A DNA stretch of 64,000 bases, from NCBI RefSeq assembly GCF_017329605.1, contig NZ_JAFMTY010000019.1, forward strand, positions 1 to 64,000, given 5' to 3'. The stretch's first letter is position 1. Every line of letters begins with the position of its first letter. The stretch is from Alicyclobacillus fructus (GTDB lineage Bacteria > Bacillota > Bacilli > Alicyclobacillales > Alicyclobacillaceae). A program made the position numbers and the translations under genes. Positions 34,679 through 44,594 of this stretch are shown here, one piece after another. The notes beneath the pieces are model-generated. The model had not been told where the DNA came from. It worked only from the letters and a program-made list of their open reading frames with translations, and ran no database searches.

Positions 34679-35476
34679 TCACGCCACGGGCTGTCCCTCG
34701 ATCAAGCCGAGATCGACGAGCGCGGCGAAAATGCCGCCTTCGTCGACCGGCGCCGTCACCTGGCGCGCCGCGCGCTTGGCTGCCTCCGACGCGTTGCCCA
34801 TCGCGACCCCGATGCCGACATAGGCCAACATCTCGACGTCGTTCTCGCTGTCCCCAAACGCCAGCGCCTCCTCGCGGCTGCAACCGGCGCGGTTCAGCAT
34901 GGCCTCGACACCCTTCGCCTTGGAAACGCCAGCGGGAAACACGTCCAAGTAGAAGCGGTGAGGGCGGATGAAGCGCAGGGAATCGCGGTAGCCTTCCACG
35001 AACGGTTTTTCTTCTCCCGGTTTGCAGAAGAGATAGAGTTGGTACACGTCCTCTCGGGTCCAGGCGGCGGGATCGTAGACCGGTTCAGTGGACAATCCGA
35101 GAAACCGGTACGCCTCGCGGATTTCGGGACGATGAGGCTGATTGGCGTAGCAAGCGTCGGCGCCCGCCACGACGACCGGGTAACCGTAGAATTCGGCGCG
35201 CTCGATGAATGATGCAATGACGTCGCGCGGCACCGCCGTCGTCAGGACCTTCTCACCGCGATAAACCGCCAGGGAGCCATTGCAACACACGTAAGATTCG
35301 AAACCGAGCCGCTCAGCGATGGGCCGGAGTTGATCGGGTGCGCGGCCGGTGGCGATGGCGGTCTCGATTTCTCGCTGTCTGAGCGCCGCGATGGCCTCCT
35401 CGACGCGCGGAGAAAGCTCTCGCCGCTCGTCGATGAGCGTGCCGTCGATGTCAAAAAACGCGAAACGAATGGCCAT
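34679..35476 (-). CDS. Cof-type HAD-superfamily phosphatase
   Basis: This 265-residue phosphatase has HAD motif I FFDIDGTLID, motif II TGR, the conserved Lys in SKAKGVEAM and motif IV FGDSENDVEML. The cap is of the Cof (IIB) type, whose members dephosphorylate sugar phosphates, FMN or phosphorylated cofactors. The substrate is unknown. The ATG follows TAGGAGGGAG. Confidence 0.92.
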   Translation of the reverse strand: MAIRFAFFDIDGTLIDERRELSPRVEEAIAALRQREIETAIATGRAPDQLRPIAERLGFESYVCCNGSLAVYRGEKVLTTAVPRDVIASFIERAEFYGYPVVVAGADACYANQPHRPEIREAYRFLGLSTEPVYDPAAWTREDVYQLYLFCKPGEEKPFVEGYRDSLRFIRPHRFYLDVFPAGVSKAKGVEAMLNRAGCSREEALAFGDSENDVEMLAYVGIGVAMGNASEAAKRAARQVTAPVDEGGIFAALVDLGLIEGQPVA

Positions 35477-35557
35477 GCCTCTCCCTCCTAGCTCTCTCTG
35501 TTTTCATGGTAACATACGGAGCGAGTTCGGGCGTGATCGCAAAAGAGGGCATCAAAA

Positions 35558-35582
35558 AGCACCCACGCGTTGCGTGAGTGCT
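35558..35582 (-). terminator. Terminator of the FTR1 permease gene
   Basis: On the minus strand AGCACTCACGC / GCGTGGGTGCT form an 11-bp stem (one G-T pair) with a 3-nt loop, followed by TTTT. It lies 31 nt after the stop. Confidence 0.8.
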
Positions 35583-35613
35583 CGCTTCGCAGATTCGAAA
35601 GCGCGTGAGAACC

Positions 35614-36609
35614 TTAGTCGGACAGCGCATGCGCCCCGCGGGCAGCCTCCCGGCGCGGACGCCACACGCGGACGTACTGCGCGCCAAAGTAGGAACCAAG
35701 CACGATGACGGCCGCGATGGCCTGTGCGACGACGCTCTGGAGGTTGTTGAACAAGGAGAACCAGAGTCCCGCCCAGTCCGGCAATCCGAGGTTGAGCGGC
35801 GTGGACGGCAGCCAGCCCGCCTGCTGCATCTCCTGAACCTGCTCGCCCACCATCACGAGCAGCACCACGCCCAGCATCACGCCCGTCAGCACCAGCATGC
35901 GCTTGTAGGGCAGCTTTCTGTGCGCAAAGAACGTGAGCACGGCCACCATCAGGGTGAGAGCCAAGCCGATGCTCGCGCCGACGACCACCACGCCGGACCC
36001 GAGTTGCATGCGCGTGTTCTGCAGGAACAAGACCACTTCGAAGCCTTCCCGGTACACCGAGGTGAATCCCAAGATGACAAGCCCGCGATAGGCCAGCGAC
36101 TTGGCCTGCGACCCGCGTTCGGCCTGATCGATGATTTCCTTCTTTTTGCGGTTGTGAAAGCTGATCCAGCCGGTCCAGTAGATGCGATGGAAAAACCAGT
36201 TCATGACGATGAGCAGCACGATGATGGCCAACAGCCCTGTTGCCGCCTGAATGGACAATTCCGGCGCCGTCTGTCCGACGAGCGCGATGATGCCCACCAC
36301 GACAAACCAAGTCAAAAGCGTCGCGGCGAAAGCGAGACCTGCGCCGGCCGAGATGGGCCGCCAGTAGCCCTGGCCCGTGCGCATCAGGCTGGCCGTAATG
36401 GCGCTCAATACGAGAATCGTCTCGAGCCCCTCGCGGAAGACGAGGATCCCGGTATCGACGATGGCCGCGCCCCGCCCGATGTTATGACTCGTCGGGTCCG
36501 GGTTGCCGCCAGCGGTCACACCTTGCCAGACCAACGCGGCGATCACGGCCGCAGCGCAGGCCCACACGACGGCTCTCTTCCAACCAATCTTCTGAAACGC
36601 GATGGACAT
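35614..36609 (-). CDS. FTR1-family iron permease
   Basis: This 331-residue membrane protein has the two iron-binding REGLE-type motifs, FREGLETIL (59-63) and YREGFEVVL (187-191), within about seven helices, as in EfeU and Ftr1. It should carry ferric or oxidised ferrous iron inward. No EfeO or EfeB partner is adjacent. The start is ATG at 36609, about 9 nt after TAGGAGG. The leader shows a promoter and self-complementary elements described separately. Confidence 0.9.
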   Translation of the reverse strand: MSIAFQKIGWKRAVVWACAAAVIAALVWQGVTAGGNPDPTSHNIGRGAAIVDTGILVFREGLETILVLSAITASLMRTGQGYWRPISAGAGLAFAATLLTWFVVVGIIALVGQTAPELSIQAATGLLAIIVLLIVMNWFFHRIYWTGWISFHNRKKKEIIDQAERGSQAKSLAYRGLVILGFTSVYREGFEVVLFLQNTRMQLGSGVVVVGASIGLALTLMVAVLTFFAHRKLPYKRMLVLTGVMLGVVLLVMVGEQVQEMQQAGWLPSTPLNLGLPDWAGLWFSLFNNLQSVVAQAIAAVIVLGSYFGAQYVRVWRPRREAARGAHALSD

Positions 36610-36618
36610 TTCCAACAT

Positions 36619-36673
36619 CCTCCTAGATGTGCGGCGCCGCATACTTGACTATCGGAGTCAACATTCTAGGAGG
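36619..36673 (-). promoter_or_regulatory. Self-complementary leader masking the FTR1 Shine-Dalgarno
   Basis: The Shine-Dalgarno segment TCTAGGAGG (36627-36619, minus strand) is perfectly complementary over 9 nt to CCTCCTAGA (36673-36665) in the leader. Between them lie a perfect hairpin TTGACT/AGTCAA (36661-36645) and a GCGGCGCCGC palindrome (36640-36631). The nested arms could hide the ribosome binding site. The predicted transcription start falls within the upstream arm, so the full pairing may not exist in the mRNA. Confidence 0.4.
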
Positions 36674-36674
36674 T

Positions 36675-36704
36675 ATTCTACAAGTTAGACGACCCTAATC
36701 GCAA
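36675..36704 (-). promoter_or_regulatory. FTR1 promoter with TTAG-N6-CTAA repeat in the spacer
   Basis: TTGCGA (36704-36699), an 18-nt spacer and TAGAAT (36680-36675) on the minus strand. The spacer contains an inverted repeat TTAG-N6-CTAA (36698-36685), a possible metalloregulator site. It does not match the Fur consensus. Confidence 0.5.
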
Positions 36705-36778
36705 GAGTTTAGCTCAAAAAATTTGTTTCGTGTTGCGGCACAAATCCACCGTCCTCGCGGGGAGCCGCGAGTGAAGCA

Positions 36779-38449
36779 TCAGTTCCTGTGTCCGTTCCTC
36801 GTCCACCTCTTCGCGTACGCGTCGATGGCCGCGATAAGCTCCCGCCCAATCACGTCGTACGCGTCGTCGGGCAGATTCGCGAGCGACACCCGCACGGACC
36901 AAGCGGGCGCACGAAATCCACCTCCGTTCAACAACACGATACCCGATGACTCAGCGAGGCGAAAGAGCACGTCGACCGGTTCGTACTCGGACTGGAGGTG
37001 CGCCGCAAACGCCTCCCCGTGCCGCCGCCGCGCCAATGCGACGAGATCGATCTCGGTGTAATACTCGGCCCAAAGCGGAATGTTGGGCATGTCCATCCCT
37101 AGCGCCCGATACAGCCTCGCCATCCGCCTTTGGCAGATAGCCCGCACCTGATGCTTGTAGCGCTGTCCGCGCGGAGTCATGGCATAGAGCGCGAAAAGCG
37201 CCATCTGCACCTGTTGCGGCGTGGACAAGCCCGCGGTGTGGTTGAGCGCGACCTGCCGGCTGTCCGCCACCAACCGGTCGATGAAACGCAGCCGATCCGG
37301 CTGACGAGAGAGAATCCGATAACGGTCGCCGATACGGTCGCGCGCCTCGCGGTTCATCGATTGCAGGCGCCTGTCAAACACGTTCTCGCGATGAAGAGCG
37401 ATGACGCCGAGCCGCCAGCCCGTGACGCCGAAGTGCTTCGACAGCGAGTACACGAGCAGCGTGTTTTTCGGCAACACAGCCGCCAGCGAGCGAAACCCTT
37501 CCACGAAGGTCCCATACACGTCGTCGGTGATGATCATCAGATCGGGATGATGGCGACGGACGAGATCGGCCAACGTTTGAAGCGTCTGCTCGGTCATCGC
37601 GACGGACGGCGGATTCGACGGATGGACGAGAAACAGCGCCTGCACGGACGGATCGGCGAGCTTGCGCAATTCCTCGGCAGGATACTGCCACGCGGACTCC
37701 GGCGATTCGCCGCCCGCAGACGCCCGGATTTCCACGACGTCAAACCGATACCGATCGAGCGCCGGGATCTCCACGTAAGGAGGAAAGATGGGCACCATGA
37801 CCGCAATCTTCGCGCCCGGGGAAAGGAGTTCATTCGCCGCAAGCGAATCGAAGACGTAACACATGGCGGCCGTTGCGCCCTCGGTCGCAAACAGCTGCCA
37901 GTGGGCCGGATCGACGCGGGACCCGCAGATTTCCTCGCTGAGATAGTGGGCCATGACCCGCTCCACAAAGGGCAGGATTCGGTCGGGCGTCGGATAGTTG
38001 TCGCCGATGGCACCGTCGACGAATTCGTACAGGATCCCTTCGCGATTTATGCCCCGCGCGACAGCCTCCTCAAGGCATTCGAGGAGCGCGCGACAACCGG
38101 CTTCGTCGGGGTGATCGCGGACAAAGGATTCGAAGCGGGTGGCGATCCCGTCTGGGTGCGGCATGCCGGCGAGATCGCCATCCCGCCAAACGCGGCGTGC
38201 CTCTTCCAAGGCGAACCGACTCAGAAATAAAAAGGCGTCCCGCGGTGCGGCCGCAATCCAGTTGGGATTGCCGCGCCCGGCATCCAGCATCACCCGGGCG
38301 CGCTTGCGATCGTGCCGCGATGCGAGCGCCAATAGCTCGTTGCGCAGCTCAAAGGGGCTTTCTTGCTCGTACGATTGCTCGAGTTGCCGGCGCGACTCCG
38401 CATCGAGCGGCAGTCGAAGAGACTCGGGACGGTCGTTCGTTCGGCCCAT
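36779..38449 (-). CDS. aspD: Aspartate 4-decarboxylase (aminotransferase fold)
   Basis: This 556-residue PLP enzyme matches bifunctional aspartate aminotransferase/aspartate beta-decarboxylases, which make alanine and CO2 from aspartate. The PLP lysine is Lys338 in SLSKHFGVTGWRLG, with FLVHPSNPPSVAM and ITDDVYGTF upstream. The length and the N-terminal extension (RGNPNWIAA) fit AspD better than ordinary aminotransferases. The aspartate:alanine exchanger AspT is absent; an MFS gene precedes it on the same strand. The ATG follows GGGAGG. Confidence 0.85.
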   Translation of the reverse strand: MGRTNDRPESLRLPLDAESRRQLEQSYEQESPFELRNELLALASRHDRKRARVMLDAGRGNPNWIAAAPRDAFLFLSRFALEEARRVWRDGDLAGMPHPDGIATRFESFVRDHPDEAGCRALLECLEEAVARGINREGILYEFVDGAIGDNYPTPDRILPFVERVMAHYLSEEICGSRVDPAHWQLFATEGATAAMCYVFDSLAANELLSPGAKIAVMVPIFPPYVEIPALDRYRFDVVEIRASAGGESPESAWQYPAEELRKLADPSVQALFLVHPSNPPSVAMTEQTLQTLADLVRRHHPDLMIITDDVYGTFVEGFRSLAAVLPKNTLLVYSLSKHFGVTGWRLGVIALHRENVFDRRLQSMNREARDRIGDRYRILSRQPDRLRFIDRLVADSRQVALNHTAGLSTPQQVQMALFALYAMTPRGQRYKHQVRAICQRRMARLYRALGMDMPNIPLWAEYYTEIDLVALARRRHGEAFAAHLQSEYEPVDVLFRLAESSGIVLLNGGGFRAPAWSVRVSLANLPDDAYDVIGRELIAAIDAYAKRWTRNGHRN

Positions 38450-38531
38450 CGGTAACCTCCCTCAAGCGACGTTCCCCCGTTGAGACATCCCCATTCATTT
38501 CCTCTTCCAGACTGCCCGAAAGGGCATACCC

Positions 38532-39827
38532 CTATGCGCCTGAATGCGCCTCGTCGCCGTCTCGCCACTCCGGCACCCGCCAGCGAACCCACACAAAATT
38601 TGCGAGATAGAGGAAGATGACCGCAGACAGCATGACGCGAATGCCGAACCCTGCGGACACGGCGCCTCCAATCAGCGGCCCGGCGAAGCTGCCGAGGAAC
38701 GTCGAACTCGCCGTGAGCCCGTACACGCGCCCTCGCATTTCCTTGGGCGTCATGCGGCCGACGAGCGCATTCGCCGTGGGCAGGATGCCCCCGATGAACG
38801 CACCGAGCAGGAATCTGCCGAGCATGAATACCCACACGTTTGGCGCCAGCGCCTGCGGAATGTAGCAGAGTGCGGCGCCGATGAGAGCAATGGACAGCAC
38901 CTTGCGGTAACCGATGCGATCGCTTCGTTTGCCGAGAAACGGGGAGAAGATGAGGTCCGCAATCCCGGTCACGGCGAAGCAGGCGCCTGAGAGCGTGCCG
39001 AGTGCGCCGAGAAGCTGCGAATCCCGTCCGACGAGCTCGCGGATGTAGAGCGGCAGCACCGGCTGGACGCTCATGACCGAGAACTGGGCCGCGAAAAGGA
39101 CGAAAAACATCACTTGTACGGTTCGGAGTTCGCGCAACGCCTTGAACTGTCCGATGAGCCCCATGCGGCGATGCCCGCCATTCGATTCGCGGAGCGATGT
39201 TTTCGGTTCTCGAATCATCAGCCACGTCAATACGAAAGCGGTCGTGGCGAACGCTGCCGTGAGATAAAACACGATGCGATAGTTGTGGTGAAACGCGTCG
39301 ACCAACACCCCGCCGAGCAAGGGACCGACGAGACTCCCGACCATCGCAAAGGTCGAAAGCCATCCGAGCGCGAAGCCGAGCCTCTCTTCCGGGATGGTGC
39401 TGGCCACGAGCGCGTTCGCCGAGGCCGAAAATCCACTGAATGCCCCTTGCAGCATGCGAATGAACAGGAGTTCGTACACGTTGCGCGACAACCCCATGAG
39501 ACTGGTGGCGATGGCGATGGCCAAGGTGGTCCGCATCACCATCAGCTTTTTGCCGCGCCTGTCCGCGACCGATCCCCATATCGGCGACATGATGGCCGAC
39601 ATCAGAAAATTGGCGCTCGCAACGACACCCGCCCAGAGGTCGACGGCATGCGGATTGCGGACGCCGAGTTGTCCGATGAAAAGCGCCAAAAACGGGTTCA
39701 TGCTCGAAAATGCCATCATCATGATGGCTTGCACAGCGCACATCGTCCAGAGCGTCCTTCTCCACGAGACCGGGCGTCCCAGGCGGTCCAGCGCGAGCTC
39801 AGCCTGTGATCTTTCCACTGGCAACAC
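38532..39827 (-). CDS. MFS transporter
   Basis: This 431-residue, 12-helix transporter has the loop motif GSVADRRGKKLMV and a second half-repeat GKRSDRIGYRKVL. The layout resembles DHA1 multidrug exporters such as MdtG or YfmO-like proteins. The start is TTG at 39827 or GTG at 39821, both near GAGGG. The substrate is unknown; export of an amino acid related to the downstream decarboxylase is possible but unproved. Confidence 0.82.
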   Translation of the reverse strand: MLPVERSQAELALDRLGRPVSWRRTLWTMCAVQAIMMMAFSSMNPFLALFIGQLGVRNPHAVDLWAGVVASANFLMSAIMSPIWGSVADRRGKKLMVMRTTLAIAIATSLMGLSRNVYELLFIRMLQGAFSGFSASANALVASTIPEERLGFALGWLSTFAMVGSLVGPLLGGVLVDAFHHNYRIVFYLTAAFATTAFVLTWLMIREPKTSLRESNGGHRRMGLIGQFKALRELRTVQVMFFVLFAAQFSVMSVQPVLPLYIRELVGRDSQLLGALGTLSGACFAVTGIADLIFSPFLGKRSDRIGYRKVLSIALIGAALCYIPQALAPNVWVFMLGRFLLGAFIGGILPTANALVGRMTPKEMRGRVYGLTASSTFLGSFAGPLIGGAVSAGFGIRVMLSAVIFLYLANFVWVRWRVPEWRDGDEAHSGA

Positions 39828-39840
39828 CCTCGTTCATGGC

Positions 39841-39870
39841 GGAGCGCCGGGGGCTTAGGCCCGGCGCTCC
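39841..39870. terminator. Hairpin between citramalate synthase and MFS genes
   Basis: A perfect 11-bp stem, GGAGCGCCGGG / CCCGGCGCTCC, with an 8-nt loop lies between cimA's end and the MFS start on the minus strand. It lacks a T-tract and could be a terminator or a leader structure. Confidence 0.45.
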
Positions 39871-39920
39871 GCACATATGTCGCTCATCGCCTTCCATTCT
39901 CGCTCTGATCCGCATGTGTT

Positions 39921-41510
39921 TCAAGCTTCGACGAGCGTGCGGCTCGGCACCACGAGCGCCAGATAGTACTGGATGCTGTCCACGAGCGCTTCCCAGCTCG
40001 CCGCGATCACATTTTCCGACACGCCCACCGTGCGCCAGACGTGATCGCCGTCCGTCGATTCGATCAACACGCGTACCCGCGCCGCCGTGGCGTCTTTTTC
40101 GTCCAGGACGCGCACCTTGTAGTCGGTCAGATGCATGCGCCGGATCTCAGGGCGATGCGGCGCGAGCGCCTTCCGCAACACCGCGTCGAGCGCGTTGACC
40201 GGCCCATTGCCTTCCGACACGGTGTGCACGATTTCTCCGTCGACCTCCAATTTGATGATGGCCTGAGACGTCGCCTCCCCTTGCCGTTGCACATCGGTGT
40301 CCACGCGGACCGAGAGAACGTTGAAGGGCGGCGTGAAATCGTTCAAGACCCGCCTGAACAGAAGTTCTTGGGACGCTTCCGCCCCTTCAAACTGATAGCC
40401 CACGTGCTCCATCTGCTTGATACGCTCGAGCAGACGCCGGAGCTCTGCCTCTCGCCCTTCCGTCGGAATGCCGAAGGCCTCCGCCTGGGCCAGGACGTTT
40501 GACACCCCGGACAACTCGGAGAGAAGCACGCGGCGCTCGTTGCCCACCAGTTCGGGCGGGATGTGCTCGTAGGTCTCGGGATTGCGCTGAATGGCGCTCA
40601 CGTGGATACCGCCCTTGTGGGCGAACGCGCTGTGGCCGACGAAAGGCTGGTAGCTATGGGCCACGAGATTGCAGACTTCACCGACGAACCGCGCCACCGG
40701 TGTCAGCTGGCGCAGATGGTCGGGCGATGGGAGACAGCGGTATCCCAGTTTCAACTCCAGATTCGGAATGATGGACGCCAGGTTGGCGTTCCCGCAACGT
40801 TCGCCAATGCCATTGATGGTCCCGTGCACCATGCGCGCCCCGGCCTGGACCGCCGCGAGGCTGTTCGCAACGGCCAGTTCGCAGTCGTTATGCGTGTGGA
40901 TGCCGACTTGTACCGGCACCTCCTGAATCACCTGCGCGACGATGTCGCGGATCTCATGAGGCATGCTGCCTCCATTCGTGTCGCAGAGCGCCACCCAGTC
41001 CACACCAGCCTCCCAGGCCGCCCGGACGGTCGCCAGCGCGTACGAGCGATTTCGCTTGAAGCCGTCAAAGAAGTGTTCTGCGTCAAAAATCACCTCGCGC
41101 CCGTGGCGTTTCAAGTACTGCACAGTATCGGAAATCATCGCGAGATTCTCGTCGAGATCGATCCGAAGGGCGTCCGTCACGTGGAAATCCCATGCTTTTC
41201 CGACGATCGCGACGGCAGGCGTCGATGCCTCCAACAGCGCCCGCACGCCCGCGTCGTCCTCGACTCGAACTCCCGGGCGGCGCGTCGAACCGAATGCGGT
41301 GAGCTTCGCGTGCTTCAACCGAAGCGATTGTGCGACGCGGAAAAATTCTTCATCTTTCGGATTCGCCCCCGGAAAGCCGCCTTCGATATAGGCGACGCCG
41401 AGATCGTCCAATTTTTCGGCGATTTTGATTTTGTCGGCGACGGTGAGGCTGATCCCCTCTCCCTGGGTGCCGTCCCGCAGCGTGGTATCGAGCAAATAGA
41501 CGTAACTCAT
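39921..41510 (-). CDS. cimA: (R)-citramalate synthase
   Basis: This 529-residue enzyme condenses pyruvate and acetyl-CoA to citramalate, the first step of a threonine-independent isoleucine route. It has an HMGL-like TIM barrel (LLDTTLRDGTQGEG at the start, GIHTHNDCELAVANS with metal ligands) and a C-terminal LeuA-type regulatory domain (from about residue 395). The N-terminal GEGISLTVADK fits citramalate synthase better than 2-isopropylmalate synthase. The ATG at 41510 follows GAGGAGATG. No other branched-chain gene is adjacent. Confidence 0.87.
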   Translation of the reverse strand: MSYVYLLDTTLRDGTQGEGISLTVADKIKIAEKLDDLGVAYIEGGFPGANPKDEEFFRVAQSLRLKHAKLTAFGSTRRPGVRVEDDAGVRALLEASTPAVAIVGKAWDFHVTDALRIDLDENLAMISDTVQYLKRHGREVIFDAEHFFDGFKRNRSYALATVRAAWEAGVDWVALCDTNGGSMPHEIRDIVAQVIQEVPVQVGIHTHNDCELAVANSLAAVQAGARMVHGTINGIGERCGNANLASIIPNLELKLGYRCLPSPDHLRQLTPVARFVGEVCNLVAHSYQPFVGHSAFAHKGGIHVSAIQRNPETYEHIPPELVGNERRVLLSELSGVSNVLAQAEAFGIPTEGREAELRRLLERIKQMEHVGYQFEGAEASQELLFRRVLNDFTPPFNVLSVRVDTDVQRQGEATSQAIIKLEVDGEIVHTVSEGNGPVNALDAVLRKALAPHRPEIRRMHLTDYKVRVLDEKDATAARVRVLIESTDGDHVWRTVGVSENVIAASWEALVDSIQYYLALVVPSRTLVEA

Positions 41511-41660
41511 GGGTTCATCTCCTCGCCACTCCTTCAATCTCTATCTCACCCGTCGAAGGGATGCTATGTTTCACTATGAACGGAATCTTGGGAAATGTCC
41601 AGATGGCAATCGACGCAGTGCGAGAATGGAGAGACGAACCGTCCACGCCCCGGGCTACCG

Positions 41661-43019
41661 TCAAGCGAGTGCAATCGCCACACCGGTCGCCGCGGCCAGT
41701 CCGCAGATCACCGGCAAGAAGTTGCGCCGGGTCAGGGCCTCGGGATTGCATCCCGTGACGCCGGCGATATCCAGAACCCCCCAAGGAACCAAGGTCCCTC
41801 CCCCGCTCCACACGGATCCCATCTGGCCCAGGGCCGCAAGCATGGCGACGTTCGCGCCGATGGGCTGTCCGAGGGCCTGAGCAAGGGTGCCCACCAACAC
41901 CAGCCCGGAAAAACCGGATCCATCGAGCCCTGCGATGACGCCCACCAACACGATGATCACGGCGACGGGAGCCACGGACAGCGGAACGTGTTCGGCCAGA
42001 GCGCGGCCGAGATCGAACAGGAAGCCTGGCGCACCGGGGCCGAGAATCTGCGGCGCAATCTCCGGAGATCCCATGAGGAAAAAGCCCGCAATAGGGATCA
42101 CCGGTGCAAAGACGCGGACGGAAAAGACCAGTCCTTCCTGAAGGCACGACATCACCTCGGCCGCTGCGGTGCGTCGGTACTCGGCAAACGAGACGAGGAT
42201 GAGCAACAGAAAGGCCACGCCTCCTATCAGCGCGGTGGCATCTCCGCCGCGCAAGGGAATCAGAACGGTCGCCAGGATGGTGGACAGGAACGACAGGGGA
42301 ACGAGCACGGCCGCGAGCCATGCGGCAAAGCTGAACCGAGTCTTTTCCACAGTCGATGTGGGAATTTCCGCGACGAGTTTTCCTTTCGCCATGTCTCGAC
42401 GCAACAGGAGATAGCCAAGGCCTGTGCTCACGGCGCCCGTCGTAAGAACAAGCGGAATGCTGGCCATGAGGACACTTGAGACCGAAACGCCTGCGCCCGA
42501 ACTCGTCAGTTTCGGGGCGCCTTGAATCACAAAATCGCCCGACAGCGCGATGCCATGGCCGAACAAGTTCATGGTCATGGCGGCTCCAAGCAACGGTAGA
42601 CCCGCCCGCAGCGCAATCGGCGTCATGAGCGGAGCGACCATCATGGTCGCTGGCGTCGGCCATACGAAGAGTGAAACCACTCCCTTGACGAGGCCAAGCC
42701 CCCAAAACGCAACGCCGGGGCTCTGGACGGCGTGTCGGAACGGGCGCAGGATCAGCCTGTCGGCGCCGATTCGCTCCATGAGGCGGAGCAACGCCACCAT
42801 GAGGCCAATGATCACCATGATCCCGAGCAGGTTTTCCGCGCTCGCCAGATTTGCGTTGTAGATCACCTGCATGCCCTTGATCCAGCTGTGAGTGTACACA
42901 CAGCCAATGACAAAGGTTCCGAGGACGCAAATGGGGATAATGCCTCGGCGTAACGCCATGAAGACGATCACCAACACGACCACGGCGAGATACAACCCAT
43001 GCGAAGCGGTCAAGGCCAT
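41661..43019 (-). CDS. Predicted permease of unknown specificity
   Basis: This 452-residue membrane protein has about 12 hydrophobic helices, with intramembrane Gly/Pro-rich segments ([30 protein letters not shown]) of the kind seen in GntP- and ion-transporter-superfamily carriers. An organic acid substrate is plausible but unproved. The ATG at 43019 has TGGAGGTAGG upstream; the frame is open beyond it, but that extension is antisense to the aldo/keto reductase gene. Confidence 0.75.
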   Translation of the reverse strand: MALTASHGLYLAVVVLVIVFMALRRGIIPICVLGTFVIGCVYTHSWIKGMQVIYNANLASAENLLGIMVIIGLMVALLRLMERIGADRLILRPFRHAVQSPGVAFWGLGLVKGVVSLFVWPTPATMMVAPLMTPIALRAGLPLLGAAMTMNLFGHGIALSGDFVIQGAPKLTSSGAGVSVSSVLMASIPLVLTTGAVSTGLGYLLLRRDMAKGKLVAEIPTSTVEKTRFSFAAWLAAVLVPLSFLSTILATVLIPLRGGDATALIGGVAFLLLILVSFAEYRRTAAAEVMSCLQEGLVFSVRVFAPVIPIAGFFLMGSPEIAPQILGPGAPGFLFDLGRALAEHVPLSVAPVAVIIVLVGVIAGLDGSGFSGLVLVGTLAQALGQPIGANVAMLAALGQMGSVWSGGGTLVPWGVLDIAGVTGCNPEALTRRNFLPVICGLAAATGVAIALA

Positions 43020-43151
43020 GTTCCTACCTCCAAGCTGATGCGTGTTGGAGCATTCTATGGCCTTCGCCCATGGGCGGTCACCGCTTCTCCAATTGCTTTC
43101 GATATAATGGGGATTGGCAGTCTCGAGGCAGCCCAACGGAGGAGGGTTTCC

Positions 43152-43976
43152 ATGGTCGCACAACACGTTCAGGACACCGTGACATTGAACAACGGAGTGA
43201 AGATGCCCTGGCTCGGACTTGGCGTCTACAAGGCCCAGGCCGGTGAAGAAGTCGAACAAGCCATTCGCTTCGCTTTCGAGGCTGGCTATCGCCACATCGA
43301 CACTGCGGCCTTCTACGCCAACGAGGAAAGCGTGGGCAAAGCCGTTCGGGAATCCGGTTTGCCGCGCAGCGAAGTCTTTGTCACCACCAAGGTATGGAAT
43401 ACGGACCAGGGTTACGACGAAACCCTTCGCGCTTTTGAAGCTAGCTTGAAGCGCTTGGGCTTCGACTACGTGGACTTGTATCTCGTCCACTGGCCCGTCA
43501 GCGGCAAGTACAGGGACACATGGCGTGCACTCGAGCGCATCTACGACGAAAAGCTCGCAAGGGCCATTGGCGTAAGCAACTTCCAAATCCATCACCTGGA
43601 GGACATCCTCGCACACGGAAACGTGGTACCGGCAGTCAATCAGGTCGAATATCACCCTCTGTTGACGCAGGAACCGCTCAGGCAGTTTTGTCGTGAGCAT
43701 CAGATTCAGTTGGAAGCTTGGAGTCCCATCATGCGCGGTAATCTCGATCTTCCGGTTCTTCAGGAACTCGCCCAGAAGTACAACAAGACGCCCGCGCAGA
43801 TCGTTCTGCGGTGGGATCTGCAAAACGAAGTGGTCACCATCCCAAAATCGGTGCGGAGGGAGCGCATTTTCGAGAACGCGGCGCTGTTCGACTTTTCGTT
43901 GTCTGACGAGGACATGCAGCGCATCCATGCGCTCAACCGCAACCATCGTTTCGGCCCCGATCCCGACACGTTCTGA
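43152..43976 (+). CDS. Aldo/keto reductase
   Basis: This 274-residue NADPH-dependent reductase has the family motifs [18 protein letters not shown] (catalytic Asp and Tyr), TKVW with the catalytic Lys, the His in LYLVHWP, and [14 protein letters not shown] for cofactor phosphate. It resembles Bacillus YvgN/YtbE, which reduce methylglyoxal and other aldehydes. The ATG at 43152 has GGAGGGTTTCC upstream; a TATAAT lies at 43103-43108. Confidence 0.92.
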   Translation: MVAQHVQDTVTLNNGVKMPWLGLGVYKAQAGEEVEQAIRFAFEAGYRHIDTAAFYANEESVGKAVRESGLPRSEVFVTTKVWNTDQGYDETLRAFEASLKRLGFDYVDLYLVHWPVSGKYRDTWRALERIYDEKLARAIGVSNFQIHHLEDILAHGNVVPAVNQVEYHPLLTQEPLRQFCREHQIQLEAWSPIMRGNLDLPVLQELAQKYNKTPAQIVLRWDLQNEVVTIPKSVRRERIFENAALFDFSLSDEDMQRIHALNRNHRFGPDPDTF

Positions 43977-44071
43977 ACCGAGGACAAAGGAGGCGTCTCG
44001 CCTCCGTCCTCGTTTCCTAGCGATGGCCCTTCGGTGAGTGCTCACGTCATGTGGAGCGCCTTGACCGTGAA

Positions 44072-44096
44072 AAAAGCGCCCCGTGGGGGCGCTTTT
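44072..44096. terminator. Bidirectional intrinsic terminator
   Basis: A perfect 11-bp stem, AAAAGCGCCCC / GGGGCGCTTTT, with a GTG loop gives a T-run on both strands. It serves the aldo/keto reductase gene and the convergent rhodanese gene. Confidence 0.85.
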
Positions 44097-44112
44097 GGTC
44101 TTCGCCGTGAAC

Positions 44113-44505
44113 TCAGTGCACGACCTCGTAACCGGCTTGTTTCCAAGCGGCCGTCCCGCCTTCAATGTAGGCGACGTTCGTAAAGCCCATCAGTTTGAGG
44201 ACGTACGCCGCAAGCGCCGCTTGTCCACCCGCTCCACAAGTCGTGATGATGGGCCGGTTGCGATCCGCCAGGCGCTCATCCCGCAGCTCTTTTGGAAGTT
44301 CAAGGTCTGCTCGAATCGGAAGCATGCCGAGCGAGATGTTGACACTCGAAGGGATGAGCCCGCATGCGCCTGCATCCGCCGCGTCCTGCACGTCGATCAC
44401 GAGCGTGTTCGGATCCTCCTCAATGCGCTTCTTCGCCTCTGCTGCACTCAATCCCGGCACGTTTTCCTTTGCCTTTTGAACCATCTGCATGAAGGTCAAC
44501 GCCAC
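44113..44505 (-). CDS. Rhodanese-domain protein
   Basis: This 130-residue single-domain rhodanese has LVIDVQDAADAGACGLIPSSVNISLG, then the active-site Cys in ITTCGAGGQAALAAYVLKLMGF. Rhodaneses transfer sulfane sulfur to thiols. The loop CGAGGQ is of normal length but non-standard. The start is GTG at 44505 after GGAGGAGG, and a TATAAT (44549-44544) lies upstream on this strand. Confidence 0.87.
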   Translation of the reverse strand: MALTFMQMVQKAKENVPGLSAAEAKKRIEEDPNTLVIDVQDAADAGACGLIPSSVNISLGMLPIRADLELPKELRDERLADRNRPIITTCGAGGQAALAAYVLKLMGFTNVAYIEGGTAAWKQAGYEVVH

Positions 44506-44594
44506 AACGATCCGACCTCCTCCAAAGATATCCTTGCTTGTTCATTATACGCCTTTGCTTGGGGCATCCGTCCACCCATCCGCGTCACTGCGTA

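Noticed and set aside
38290-39765. Second long minus-strand frame across the MFS transporter gene
   Set aside because: The overlapping frame encodes a transporter with clear membrane helices and motifs; this one is Arg/His rich without any recognisable domain.
41511-41660. Possible T-box or leucine-type leader before citramalate synthase
   Set aside because: No T-box sequence, leader peptide with repeated branched-chain codons, or terminator was found in this gap.
43020-44165. Extension of the permease frame upstream of 43019
   Set aside because: It is antisense to the aldo/keto reductase gene; a good ribosome binding site precedes 43019.
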